A stretch of DNA of 64,000 bases from Emergencia timonensis (GTDB lineage: Bacteria; Bacillota; Clostridia; Peptostreptococcales; Anaerovoracaceae). Positions within the stretch are counted from its first letter, which is position 1, and each line of letters starts with the position of its first letter. Shown here in pieces: positions 33,143 to 41,685 of the stretch. The position numbers and the translations under genes were made by a program. Below the pieces are notes generated by a model. That model was given only the letters and a program-made list of their open reading frames with translations, was not told the DNA's origin and ran no database searches. The stretch covers positions 496,001 through 560,000 of the forward strand of contig NZ_FLKM01000008.1 of the NCBI RefSeq assembly GCF_900086585.1. Direction: 5' to 3'.

Positions 33143-33979
33143 GTGAAAAAAGAAATGATAAAACTGACAACGGCACAATTTGCAAGGCTGCATCACGTGA
33201 ACAAAAGGACGCTGCATTATTATGACAATATTGGCTTGTTTTCCCCGGCACATAAAGGTGAGAACGGATATCGGTATTATGACTACACACAGAGCATAGA
33301 ATTTGAATTTATACGAATGCTAAAAGAAATTAATCTCAGTATCAGCGAAATTCAAAAACTTGTGCATTTTTTTGATACAGAGGATTTCCTGCAGACCATC
33401 TTGCGTAAGCAGAAGGATATTGATGAAGAAATCAAAAAGCTGAAGAGGGTAAAGGCTGTGCTGGCACAAAAACAGGAACATCTTTTGCTCTGCCGACAGA
33501 TTGACGACATGGAAATACAAATGATTGAGCAGAAAGCGGAGTATTTACGGACAGTTCCATATCAGTTCGAAGACGACGACTTTATAAAAGTATTTCAATA
33601 TGTACAAGATACATGGCCTCCAGAACAATATCGCGCGGGAGTTGGCAGTTATATTTCTTTAGAAAAAGTGAAAAGTAAACAATTTGACAAGTATGATGGT
33701 TTGTATTCTCCGATTATGAACGGTGAAAAGGTGAAAAATGTCATGATCAAACCAAGTGGGGTGTACTTGTGCGGTTATTTAGAAGGCACATGGGACAGGC
33801 TTCCGGAGTTATATGAAAAAATGTTTGACTATGCAGATGAACGACAGCTAAGGTTAACTGGTTATGCGTTTGAAAAGGGCATCAACGATTTTGCCATGGC
33901 AAGTGAAGAGGAATACATCACGCAGGTGGCTATAAGAATCAAAGACTCTTCTAAATTAGTACCAGAAAAGAAAGCATAG
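33143..33979 (+). CDS. MerR-family regulator with C-terminal effector domain
   Basis: The 278-residue protein has an N-terminal MerR winged helix (TTAQFARLHHVNKRTLHYYDN, residues 8-28), a dimerisation coiled coil (residues 80-120) and a C-terminal GyrI-like ligand-binding domain, as in BmrR and Mta-type multidrug sensors. The GTG start at 33143 has GGAGGG 6 bases upstream. The divergent acetyltransferase gene is its likely target. The inducer is unknown; a drug-like or lipophilic compound is usual for this architecture. Confidence 0.85.
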   Translation: MKKEMIKLTTAQFARLHHVNKRTLHYYDNIGLFSPAHKGENGYRYYDYTQSIEFEFIRMLKEINLSISEIQKLVHFFDTEDFLQTILRKQKDIDEEIKKLKRVKAVLAQKQEHLLLCRQIDDMEIQMIEQKAEYLRTVPYQFEDDDFIKVFQYVQDTWPPEQYRAGVGSYISLEKVKSKQFDKYDGLYSPIMNGEKVKNVMIKPSGVYLCGYLEGTWDRLPELYEKMFDYADERQLRLTGYAFEKGINDFAMASEEEYITQVAIRIKDSSKLVPEKKA

Positions 33980-33999
33980 AAAGCTTTGCAAAAATGTAC

Positions 34000-34028
34000 T
34001 TGCATTTATCACTTGATATGTGTATAAT
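34000..34028 (+). promoter_or_regulatory. Promoter of the rpsF-ssb-rpsR operon
   Basis: TTGCAT (34000-34005), a 17-bp spacer and TATAAT (34023-34028). The following leader contains GCATAAGC-ACAGG-GCTTATGC (34058-34078), a perfect 8-bp hairpin, and a GCGT/ACGC hairpin at 34035-34048. The leader could hold the S6:S18 autoregulatory site, but I cannot confirm its conserved bases. Confidence 0.75.
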
Positions 34029-34105
34029 AATAAGGCGTGTTTAAACGCAAGATCTCTGCATAAGCACAGGGCTTATGCCATTTAGTCCACAGGGAGGTGA
34101 AACCA

Positions 34106-34393
34106 ATGACAAATTATGAAGTTATGTTCATTATCGATCCTACTTTAGAAGAGGAAAAAAGAGAAGCTACAATTGAGAAGGTCAAGACAATTATTGCAGC
34201 GGACGGAGAAGTCGACAAAGTAGATGCTTGGGGAATGAGAAAACTTGCTTATCCAATCGAAAAGAAATTCGAGGGTTACTATGTTGTAATGGAATTTAAA
34301 GCAAGCACAGAATTACCTATGGAATTGAACAGAAGAATGAGAATCTCTGACGATGTAATGAGACACATCATCATCAACAAAGACGCTAAATAG
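34106..34393 (+). CDS. rpsF: 30S ribosomal protein S6
   Basis: The 95-residue protein has the S6 start NYEVMFIIDPTLEEE and the WGMRKLAYPI and YYVVMEF core segments. It binds the central domain of 16S rRNA together with S18. The ATG at 34106 is preceded by GGGAGGTG 6 bases upstream. It is the first gene of the conserved rpsF-ssb-rpsR operon. Confidence 0.97.
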   Translation: MTNYEVMFIIDPTLEEEKREATIEKVKTIIAADGEVDKVDAWGMRKLAYPIEKKFEGYYVVMEFKASTELPMELNRRMRISDDVMRHIIINKDAK

Positions 34394-34412
34394 GAATGGG
34401 GTGTAGTTAAGA

Positions 34413-34880
34413 ATGAATAGTGTAGTACTAATCGGAAGACTTACCCGCGATCCGGAAATCAGATACACTTCTGGAACACAGATGGCGGTAGCGACATTTA
34501 CCGTCGCTATTGACAGGCCAGTTAGGGCTGGCGGCGAAAAGCAGACAGACTTTCCAAGAATTACGGTTTTTGGCAAGCAGGCCGAAAACTGTGAGAGATA
34601 TCTTGCAAAGGGCAGATTAGTCGGTGTTCAGGGAAGAATTCAGACCGGAAGCTATCAGAATAAAGATGGCGTCACTGTTTATACGACCGATGTTGTAGCA
34701 GACAGAGTAGAATTTTTAGAGTGGGGAGACAGACCGTCAGGCGGCAGTTCCGCTCCACGACAGAATGCATCTTCAAATTATGGCGGCGGCAATGCTGGCG
34801 CCAGTGCTCCTAGAGGCAACGATATGCCTGAGGAGATGCCGGATTCATTCCAGGCAATCGATGAAGATGTTCCATTCTAA
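34413..34880 (+). CDS. ssb: Single-stranded DNA-binding protein
   Basis: The 155-residue protein has an OB fold (residues 1-105: NSVVLIGRLTRDPEIRYT at the N-terminus), a flexible Gly/Ser/Asn-rich linker, and the acidic C-terminal tip DEDVPF that recruits replication and repair proteins. It lies between rpsF and rpsR, the normal Bacillota arrangement. It protects single strands during replication. Confidence 0.97.
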   Translation: MNSVVLIGRLTRDPEIRYTSGTQMAVATFTVAIDRPVRAGGEKQTDFPRITVFGKQAENCERYLAKGRLVGVQGRIQTGSYQNKDGVTVYTTDVVADRVEFLEWGDRPSGGSSAPRQNASSNYGGGNAGASAPRGNDMPEEMPDSFQAIDEDVPF

Positions 34881-34898
34881 GGAAAGGAGATATGAATC

Positions 34899-35132
34899 AT
34901 GATGGATAGAAGACGTGGTGGCATGAGAAGAAAAAAAGTATGCCAATTCTGCGCTGATAAAACAGAAGCAATTGATTACAAGGACGTAGAGAAGCTTAGA
35001 AAGTACATTACCGAAAGAGGTAAGATTCTTCCTAAGAGAATCACAGGAACTTGCGCTGTACATCAGAGAGAAGTAACGACAGCAATCAAAAGAGCAAGAA
35101 TTGTTGCGCTGCTTCCATATGTTGCAGACTAA
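34899..35132 (+). CDS. rpsR: 30S ribosomal protein S18
   Basis: The 77-residue protein has the basic N-terminus [15 protein letters not shown] and the S18 core [23 protein letters not shown] with a further Cys and His (TGTCAVHQ) suggests the zinc-binding C+ form of S18. The start at 34899 is 9 bases after AAAGGAG; the ATG at 34902 is possible. A strong terminator ends the operon. Confidence 0.97.
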   Translation: MMDRRRGGMRRKKVCQFCADKTEAIDYKDVEKLRKYITERGKILPKRITGTCAVHQREVTTAIKRARIVALLPYVAD

Positions 35133-35155
35133 TTTTATTTTATAAGATGCAATTG

Positions 35156-35186
35156 AAAGACTTTCCTAATTAGGAAAGTCTTTTTT
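35156..35186 (+). terminator. Terminator of the rpsF operon
   Basis: AAAGACTTTCCTAA (35156-35169) is followed immediately by its inverse TTAGGAAAGTCTTT (35170-35183), with an AATT loop in practice, then T residues. Confidence 0.9.
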
Positions 35187-35397
35187 AGTGCATTTTGCCA
35201 AAAATTTTACAAAAATATGTTTATTAAGCCAGACGTCTTTGCTGTGAGTTATTTTTCAGTTATTTATTGGAATTTCAATGTTTTTATTGCTCATAGTCCT
35301 TTACGAACGAGTAAGAAAAAGGTAAAATATCAAGTGTTATATTATGTAAAAATAACCAATTTGATATAGAGAAGTCAAACGTAAGGGAGAGTGTAAA

Positions 35398-38300
35398 ATG
35401 TTAAAAAAGGGGAAGAAATTTTTTGTTGTCCTTCTGGCTATGTGTATGATATTTATCGCTGTCTGTCAGGTCGCCTTTGCAGAGGACCCGGCGGCAGATG
35501 GTTTAGGCGCTGGCGATGGAACAAATATCGCCGAAAATGGAGATGAAGGCCTTGGAGACGGTGACGCGGGGCAGATTGACGATGGCAATTCTGATGGGGA
35601 GACAATCGATAAACCGAAAGAAGACAGTATTGGTTCCGGAGAAAGTGGGAATGATTCGTCAGAAGACGAGAAAAAAGATGACGAACAAGACGTGATGAAC
35701 AATGACTTTTCTGACTTTTTGACGAGATTTAGTTTCTATAATACCATTACTAAAGAAGAATATAGCAAAGAAAATCCGGTAAAGGACGGCGATCCCGTCG
35801 CGATTCGGTATGAATTTACTATTCCAAATCCGGAGGAGGTAGAGGAAGGCACAAGCTATGTTCTGCCAGCATTGCCAGAGCAGTTGGATTTGTCAGGGAT
35901 TAATATTGACTACGATTATTCCGTAGGCAAAGACGGGTACGCTGTTTGGTCAATTAACGCAGAGCGAATGATCACTGTAAAGTTCACCAAAGCGCTGCCC
36001 GAAAACAATGTTTCCGGGCATTTGGAGATAACTTGCAGCGCTCAAGTAGATGAGTCAAAAGGCGGCACGATCAAGTTTGACCTAGGCAAATTCCCTGCCA
36101 ATGTGGATAGCTTTGATATTTATCAGAAACCGGAAGAAGAAAAAAAGGAAATCACCGTCAAAAAGAAGGGTACACTGAACGATGATAACACTGTGACGTG
36201 GACCATTACAGCGACGCCGGATAAAGAAGATACCCTGGCTGGATATACCATTACAGATGCGTATAACAAAAATCATCTGACTTATGTTTCTGGCAGTATG
36301 AGAATGGAAGAGCAAGTCATTGCCGACGAATCACTGCATCTGACGGACGAAGGCTTTTCATACACGTTCCCCAATGATGTCAGCGAAGGTTCCCACGTAC
36401 TCACTTACAGAACTACTGTCAGCGATACGGTTTGGTACACAGCAAAAGGCAGTGATCTCGATAACAGTGTGACAGTGAAAAACAAGGCGACCCTAAAGAG
36501 TGCTGATAATAAAGCAAAAGCAGAAGCAACTGCCCAAGTGAAGGTGCGAGATACCTTTGTGCAGAAGGGGAAAGATGGAGCAGTAAGCTGGGAAAAAAGG
36601 CTTGATAAGGATGGTAATTATCTTCTCACTTATAAAATCGAAGTCAGATACGGAAAAGGAAATGATCATTTTACCGCTGCAAAGATTGTAGACACGATTA
36701 ATGCGCAGAGTGGTGCCGAATTTGTGGCTGACAGCGTAAGCATCAACTATACAAGAGATAATAAAGCAGAAGCAGAAGCAGTAACGCCTGAACTTGGCAC
36801 GAATAAGGAAGGCAAACCGACGATGACCATTCCGCTGTCTGCGGATCATCAAAAAGCTTGGGTATATTACACGATTAAAGTCTTAAAAGACAATAATTTT
36901 AACAATGATGGTTTTACGGGTTTATCCATAAGTAACGTTGCCGCGCTGTGGGTGGATGACACGCATAAAATTGGCGGCGACTACGAGGACTGGGGGAACG
37001 CTCTCGGTCCGTATGATAAGCTTATCTACTTTGCAAAAAATGGCAAGTTTTCAACAAGTGAAGAGAAAAACTGGATTAATTGGACGATTAATGTTAACAA
37101 TGGGAAAAAAGATTTAGTGAAACCAGTTACTATTACAGATACCATTGGTGATAAGCAGAAGCTGGACGAAAAAAGTATCAGCATAAAATATGATGGTGAG
37201 GAACAGCTTGGGAAGAATGTAACGTATAAAATAGATGAAGCAAATCCAAACAAAATTACTTTTACCTTAAATAATGTTGGAAATAAGGCGGTCAGCATCA
37301 CCTATAGAACAGAAGTTACAGAATTCAGAGTAGAAAACGGCGGAAATACCACTGGTTTTGAGAACCGCGCAACACTCAAATATGAAGGAATTGACGAGCA
37401 GGAGATCAAAAAAGTAAAAGTTGATGTTAACCACTCTGCACTGCTGAAAAAAAATGGAACTTTTGACTCCTCAGCCAGTACGTACGGTGGAAAAGGTTAT
37501 TTCGATTGGACGATTACCTTTAATGCAAATAAATATGCGCTGACCAATGGGATCATTACAGAGGCCCTGCCAGACGGCCACGATTTTGTCGAAGGCAGTC
37601 TCATGGTAAACGATGAGGCCATTGGAACAGCTGTTAGCAAAACGTCCCCTTATTATGAAATGAAGGACGGCAATCCGATTATTCATTTTCCTGGTTCCGT
37701 GAATGAGTCACAGACGATTACATTGAAGACCGCTTGCGATATTGCGGAGGGTACAGAAAGCTTGGATGTAACGAATAATTGCCAGGCGACAGCAAAAGAG
37801 TTTAAGGGCAGTCTAAAGGTAAAGGCACCCGTAAAGGTGAATTTCAAGCCTTCCTTAGATAAGAGCACCAATTATAAAGTGGGAAATACCGTTAACTGGG
37901 AAGTCAAGATTAATAAAAATGGAGCAAATATCACGAAACAGAATGCGCTGCTTACGGATGTTTTGCCTCCAGGACTTGAGTATCAGGATAAAAGTGCGAA
38001 GCTGTATGGTGCTGATGGAAACGAAATCAGCGAATTGACAACAAAATATGATGAGAACACTAAGACGCTTGAGATGAAGCTGCCTGCAGGGCTGGACTTG
38101 ACCAAATCATATACCGTTAAATTTAAGACAGATATAACGAACAACCTGAGTGAAATCAAAAATACGATAGCTTTTGACGGTTCTGCTGAAGAGGTATATG
38201 CGACTAGCGGGTCTGTGGATTTAATGGCCGGGGGCCTTGACGGTTCCATCAGTGGTGATAATATCCGTTTAGAGATGACGAAAACAGATGCAGAAGACAG

Positions 38301-38985
38301 TTTAAAATTATTGCCAGGCGCTGAATTCACTCTGTATAATGAGGCTGGTAAAGCAATTGGAACTGCAACTAGTGACGAAGCAGGGAAGCTCGCCTTTGAC
38401 AAGGGTATAAAATTCGGGAAAGAATATACCTTTAAAGAGACAAAAGCACCGAAAGGGTACATCCTTGACAATACCGTGCATACCATGGCTGTCGGTAATG
38501 TAACGGAGATTGGCGGGCAAAAAAGTGCAGAAATCATGATTGACGGGAAACCGTTTACTGCGGATTGTGATTCTAATAACACACTGCGCATCGGGATAAC
38601 TGTTTTTAACACCGCCGAAGAAGATAAACCGACGCCTCCGCCCACACCAACGCCATTGCCTCCAACGCCTACACCGACGCCAGATCCTCTACCGGAGCCA
38701 GATCCTACGCCGGACCCGAAACCACTTCCGCCAGACGAGAACTTGGAGGACCCAGAAAATCCGGGCGGTGACGATGTGGTGAGACCTGAACTTCCGGACG
38801 ATGAACATTTGGAGATTGACGAGACGACACCGAATAAGAGCAATGATGGCAGCAAGGCGACAGCAGAAAATTCCAACCAGCCGCAGACTGGTGACAGCGC
38901 CCAACTGATGTTGTGGACGCTGCTGTTAATCACTTCGCTGTCAGCAGCGGCAGTTGTGATGGTCTGCAGAAGAGAAGGAGAATAA
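35398..38985 (+). CDS. Large cell-wall-anchored adhesin with SpaA/Cna-B domain
   Basis: The 1195-residue protein starts with a signal peptide (residues 1-29, cleavage after AFA) and an acidic low-complexity segment. Several repeated collagen-adhesin-type beta domains follow (recurrent VTWTITATP, INWTINVNN, FDWTITFN and VNWEVKIN starts). Next is one SpaA/Cna-B isopeptide domain (about residues 960-1050, with GAEFTLYNE and KETKAPKGY) and a Pro/Thr stalk. The end is a sorting signal QPQTGD with a hydrophobic helix and an RRE tail. The usual LPxTG Leu is Gln. No sortase gene is in the window. It is a single gene ending at a terminator; the ligand is unknown. Confidence 0.88.
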   Translation: MLKKGKKFFVVLLAMCMIFIAVCQVAFAEDPAADGLGAGDGTNIAENGDEGLGDGDAGQIDDGNSDGETIDKPKEDSIGSGESGNDSSEDEKKDDEQDVMNNDFSDFLTRFSFYNTITKEEYSKENPVKDGDPVAIRYEFTIPNPEEVEEGTSYVLPALPEQLDLSGINIDYDYSVGKDGYAVWSINAERMITVKFTKALPENNVSGHLEITCSAQVDESKGGTIKFDLGKFPANVDSFDIYQKPEEEKKEITVKKKGTLNDDNTVTWTITATPDKEDTLAGYTITDAYNKNHLTYVSGSMRMEEQVIADESLHLTDEGFSYTFPNDVSEGSHVLTYRTTVSDTVWYTAKGSDLDNSVTVKNKATLKSADNKAKAEATAQVKVRDTFVQKGKDGAVSWEKRLDKDGNYLLTYKIEVRYGKGNDHFTAAKIVDTINAQSGAEFVADSVSINYTRDNKAEAEAVTPELGTNKEGKPTMTIPLSADHQKAWVYYTIKVLKDNNFNNDGFTGLSISNVAALWVDDTHKIGGDYEDWGNALGPYDKLIYFAKNGKFSTSEEKNWINWTINVNNGKKDLVKPVTITDTIGDKQKLDEKSISIKYDGEEQLGKNVTYKIDEANPNKITFTLNNVGNKAVSITYRTEVTEFRVENGGNTTGFENRATLKYEGIDEQEIKKVKVDVNHSALLKKNGTFDSSASTYGGKGYFDWTITFNANKYALTNGIITEALPDGHDFVEGSLMVNDEAIGTAVSKTSPYYEMKDGNPIIHFPGSVNESQTITLKTACDIAEGTESLDVTNNCQATAKEFKGSLKVKAPVKVNFKPSLDKSTNYKVGNTVNWEVKINKNGANITKQNALLTDVLPPGLEYQDKSAKLYGADGNEISELTTKYDENTKTLEMKLPAGLDLTKSYTVKFKTDITNNLSEIKNTIAFDGSAEEVYATSGSVDLMAGGLDGSISGDNIRLEMTKTDAEDSLKLLPGAEFTLYNEAGKAIGTATSDEAGKLAFDKGIKFGKEYTFKETKAPKGYILDNTVHTMAVGNVTEIGGQKSAEIMIDGKPFTADCDSNNTLRIGITVFNTAEEDKPTPPPTPTPLPPTPTPTPDPLPEPDPTPDPKPLPPDENLEDPENPGGDDVVRPELPDDEHLEIDETTPNKSNDGSKATAENSNQPQTGDSAQLMLWTLLLITSLSAAAVVMVCRREGE

Positions 38986-38993
38986 AATACACG

Positions 38994-39022
38994 AAATAGA
39001 GGCTGCTATCAGCCTCTATTTT
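38994..39022 (+). terminator. Terminator of the adhesin gene
   Basis: AAATAGAGGCTG (38994-39005) and CAGCCTCTATTT (39010-39021) form a perfect 12-bp stem with loop CTAT, followed by TTGCTTTT. Confidence 0.88.
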
Positions 39023-39063
39023 GCTTTTAGTGCCCAGCCCGCAGCATCCATTCTATTTCAGCC

Positions 39064-39092
39064 TTGACAAGGCGGCAATCTTTTGCTTTAAT
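39064..39092 (+). promoter_or_regulatory. Promoter of hisD
   Basis: A perfect -35 TTGACA (39064-39069), a 17-bp spacer and TTTAAT (39087-39092), about 50 bp before the hisD start. Confidence 0.65.
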
Positions 39093-39145
39093 ATAGTAAT
39101 GTGATGAATTGATTTGTGTTTGAATATAGAAAAAGAGGTAACAAA

Positions 39146-40405
39146 ATGAAGGTGATTAAGCAATCAAAAGAAAGGACCGCAGAGGACAATCGTGCCCTCC
39201 GTGATGCGGTGACTGCAATCATAGATAATGTATGTGCAAGGGGAGACGAAGCATTACACAAGTACAACGAACGCTTTGATGCCTGTAAAAGAACGTGCTT
39301 GAGAGTTAGTCGCGAAGAGATTGAGGAAGCCTATGACCAGATGACAGATCAGGAGCTTTTAGATTTGAAAGAAGCAAAAGCCAATATAGAGGGGTTTGCG
39401 GCAGCCCAGCGCGGCACGGTAACGGAACTTAAAAACTATTCGCCGCAGCCCGGCATCTATCTGGGACACAGAATCATTCCGGTGTCCTCCTGCTGCTGCT
39501 ATGTTCCTGGGGGCGGCTATCCCCTCTACTCTACAGCTTTAATGTTGATTACGCCGGCAAAGGTGGCAGGGGTCAAAAGAGTGGCAGCCTGTTCCCCGAC
39601 AGTCAAAGGTACGTCTAAGATTCACTATAAGACGCTGGTGGCAATGGATCTTGCCGGAGCTGATGAGATTTATGCAGTGGGAGGAGCGCAGGCGGTTGCG
39701 GCATTCTCTTACGGCACAGAGGAGATCAAACCGGTAGACATGATCGTGGGTCCGGGCAACCAGTATGTAACCGAGGCGAAACGTCAGTGCTATGGACAAA
39801 TCGGCATCGACTTTGTGGCCGGACCAAGCGAGGTACTAGTCATTGCGGACGATAAAGCCGACAGCAAAACCATTGCGGCAGATCTGCTGGCGCAGGCGGA
39901 ACACGATCCCAATGCGAAGGGCATCCTGGTGACGACTGATGGAGACTTTGCAAAAAACGTGATTGCTGATGTCGAAGCAGAGCTTGCAGTTCTTTCCACG
40001 GCGGGCATTGCGCGAAAATCATGGGAGGATTACGGTGAGGTCATCGTAGTGGATTCTTTGAAGGAGGCCGCGGCGATTTCTAATGATTATGCGCCCGAGC
40101 ACTTGGAAGTCAATATTGAGACTCCAGATGATATTGTTGAACAGTTATATAACTATGGCTCTCTATTTATCGGAGGAAATACCGCAGAGGTATTCGGTGA
40201 CTACGCTTCAGGCACCAATCACACCCTGCCGACGGTCAAAGCCTCCCGCTACACTGGCGGCGTCTGGGTCGGCACGTTCCTCAAGACCTGCACACACCAG
40301 AGCATGAGTTTAGAAGCATCGAAGGCGATTGCGCCTCTCGTAGCCAGGATGGCATACGGCGAAGGTTTGGAAGGCCACGCAAAGGCTGCCGAAGCGAGAA
40401 AATAA
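39146..40405 (+). CDS. hisD: Histidinol dehydrogenase (HisD family), stand-alone
   Basis: The 419-residue protein has the HisD signatures YVPGGGYPLYSTALM, VGPGNQYVTEAKR, GPSEVLV, AEHDPNAKG, APEHLE and GTNHTLPT, including the zinc-binding and catalytic His residues. HisD oxidises histidinol to histidine with two NAD; paralogues act on other amino or sulfo alcohols. No other his gene is in the window, and the following genes encode a sigma/anti-sigma pair, so a biosynthetic role is not supported by context. The ATG at 39146 has GAGGT upstream. Confidence 0.85.
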   Translation: MKVIKQSKERTAEDNRALRDAVTAIIDNVCARGDEALHKYNERFDACKRTCLRVSREEIEEAYDQMTDQELLDLKEAKANIEGFAAAQRGTVTELKNYSPQPGIYLGHRIIPVSSCCCYVPGGGYPLYSTALMLITPAKVAGVKRVAACSPTVKGTSKIHYKTLVAMDLAGADEIYAVGGAQAVAAFSYGTEEIKPVDMIVGPGNQYVTEAKRQCYGQIGIDFVAGPSEVLVIADDKADSKTIAADLLAQAEHDPNAKGILVTTDGDFAKNVIADVEAELAVLSTAGIARKSWEDYGEVIVVDSLKEAAAISNDYAPEHLEVNIETPDDIVEQLYNYGSLFIGGNTAEVFGDYASGTNHTLPTVKASRYTGGVWVGTFLKTCTHQSMSLEASKAIAPLVARMAYGEGLEGHAKAAEARK

Positions 40406-40941
40406 TGATGACTCTGTTTCTGACCCTCCTAGATGCAAAAGAGGAAAAGAGTAAATTTGATAAGCTTTATGAGAAATATAGAAAGCTGATGCACTATGTA
40501 GCAAAAGGCATTCTTACCGACGACCAATTGGCAGAGGACGCGGTACAGGAGGCCTTTTTTCGCATTGCTAAAAATTTTTACAAGGTAGGTGAAATTGATT
40601 GTCCCCAAACTAAAAATTTTGTGGTTATTATAGTTAGAAACGCAGCGCTGACAATTGCAAAAAAGGAAGCGACAGCGGGCTCTATAGAAGATATTGACTT
40701 ACTGCCCGATAGCGAACTGCGCCAAGATGACAGCGTTTTTGACAAGGTTGAAATCGACGAACTAATTAACGAAATTCTCAGCTTGCCGGAGACTTACCGA
40801 TATCCGCTGTACCTTTATGGTGTATACGATTACAAGATAACAGAAATCGCAAATTTGCTGGGCATTACAACGGAGACGGCAAAGAAAAGAGTACAGCGGG
40901 CTCGGAAGATATTAAAGGATAACCTGGAGAAAGGAAGGTGA
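40405..40941 (+). CDS. ECF-like RNA polymerase sigma factor
   Basis: The 178-residue protein has region 2 (LTDDQLAEDAVQEAFFRIAK) and region 4 (LPETYRYPLYLYGVYDYKI, LLGITTETAKKRVQRAR). Its ATG overlaps the last base of the hisD stop and there is no good ribosome binding site, so translation may be coupled to hisD. It is followed within 6 bp by a membrane protein that looks like its anti-sigma factor. Confidence 0.82.
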   Translation: MMTLFLTLLDAKEEKSKFDKLYEKYRKLMHYVAKGILTDDQLAEDAVQEAFFRIAKNFYKVGEIDCPQTKNFVVIIVRNAALTIAKKEATAGSIEDIDLLPDSELRQDDSVFDKVEIDELINEILSLPETYRYPLYLYGVYDYKITEIANLLGITTETAKKRVQRARKILKDNLEKGR

Positions 40942-40946
40942 GGCAG

Positions 40947-41618
40947 ATGGAAAAGCAGCTGCGGGCTGCGCTATTTGAGGCGGTAAAGCAAGAGTTTAGT
41001 TGTATTCCAGATGCAGATGATTTTAATGAGCAGGACACCTTTTCTGGCAGCTTTCAAACAGAAATGAAGCGGATATCCAGACTTGCCGACAGAAATTATG
41101 TCAGCGTAGGCAGACACCGGATTAGGAGGGCTGCTGCGATGGCGTTAATTGCAGCGATGCTTATGGCCGCAGCTGCTGGTGCTGCGGCTATCCGCAGGCC
41201 AATTGTCCAGTGGCTTACAAAGGACAATAAGGCAGAAGGCTCTTTAGACGTCTCCTTTAAAGTGGACGATCCCGACGGACTGACGAAACAGTTCACTTAC
41301 ATCAAGCCGGAGGTTCCTGCGGGTTATGAAGTCATCTACGAGGATAAAGTTGAAGGACAGCAGTATTCCATTATCTATCAAAACGAGGAAGGGGAAGAAA
41401 TCTCATATCTTCAGACGGGTGATATTGAGGGGCTGGGATTGGGGCTGGATAAGGAGACAGGCGACTTGCAAGAGACGAAAGTAAACGGCTATAAGGGGTA
41501 CGCCTACTCCAGCAACGACAACAATAGCCTCATATGGTCAAACGGAATCTATCTTTTTCATGTAGGAGGAACTTGCTCTATGGAGGTCATCAGGGAAATG
41601 GCGGAGAAAACATACTAA
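40947..41618 (+). CDS. DUF4367-type membrane protein, likely anti-sigma factor
   Basis: The 223-residue protein has a cytoplasmic N-terminus (about 55 residues), one alanine-rich transmembrane helix (about residues 60-80) and an exported domain of DUF4367 type, ending VGGTCSMEVIREMAEKTY. This layout is common in proteins paired with sigma factors in Bacillota. The ATG at 40947 is preferred; a GTG at 40938 overlaps the sigma stop. The last codons coincide with repeat element C (41607-41642), so the repeat appears to have supplied the 3' end. Confidence 0.72.
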   Translation: MEKQLRAALFEAVKQEFSCIPDADDFNEQDTFSGSFQTEMKRISRLADRNYVSVGRHRIRRAAAMALIAAMLMAAAAGAAAIRRPIVQWLTKDNKAEGSLDVSFKVDDPDGLTKQFTYIKPEVPAGYEVIYEDKVEGQQYSIIYQNEEGEEISYLQTGDIEGLGLGLDKETGDLQETKVNGYKGYAYSSNDNNSLIWSNGIYLFHVGGTCSMEVIREMAEKTY

Positions 41619-41642
41619 GACAATATTTCCTATGCTATAAAA
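41607..41642 (+). repeat. Element C: shortened copy of the 582-631 module
   Basis: GAAAACATACTAAG and AATATTTCCTATGCTATAAA correspond to GAAACATACTGAA and GATATTTCCTATGTTATAAA of element A, with the inner hairpin missing. It overlaps the end of the DUF4367 gene. Confidence 0.5.
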
Positions 41643-41685
41643 AACCTCCCAGCCGATTGATCTAGCTGGGAGGTTTCTATTTTTA
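41642..41685. terminator. Bidirectional terminator
   Basis: AAACCTCCCAGC (41642-41653) and GCTGGGAGGTTT (41665-41676) form a 12-bp stem with A and T tracts on the two sides, between the DUF4367 gene and the convergent L,D-transpeptidase. Confidence 0.88.

Noticed and set aside
35187..35397. c-di-GMP riboswitch upstream of the adhesin gene
   Set aside because: Adhesin genes of clostridia sometimes carry one, but I find no matching conserved core or stable fold in this AT-rich leader.
37983..38933. A 316-codon Ser/Gly-rich ORF on the minus strand
   Set aside because: Antisense to the Pro/Thr stalk and Cna-B domain of the adhesin; its low complexity mirrors that region.
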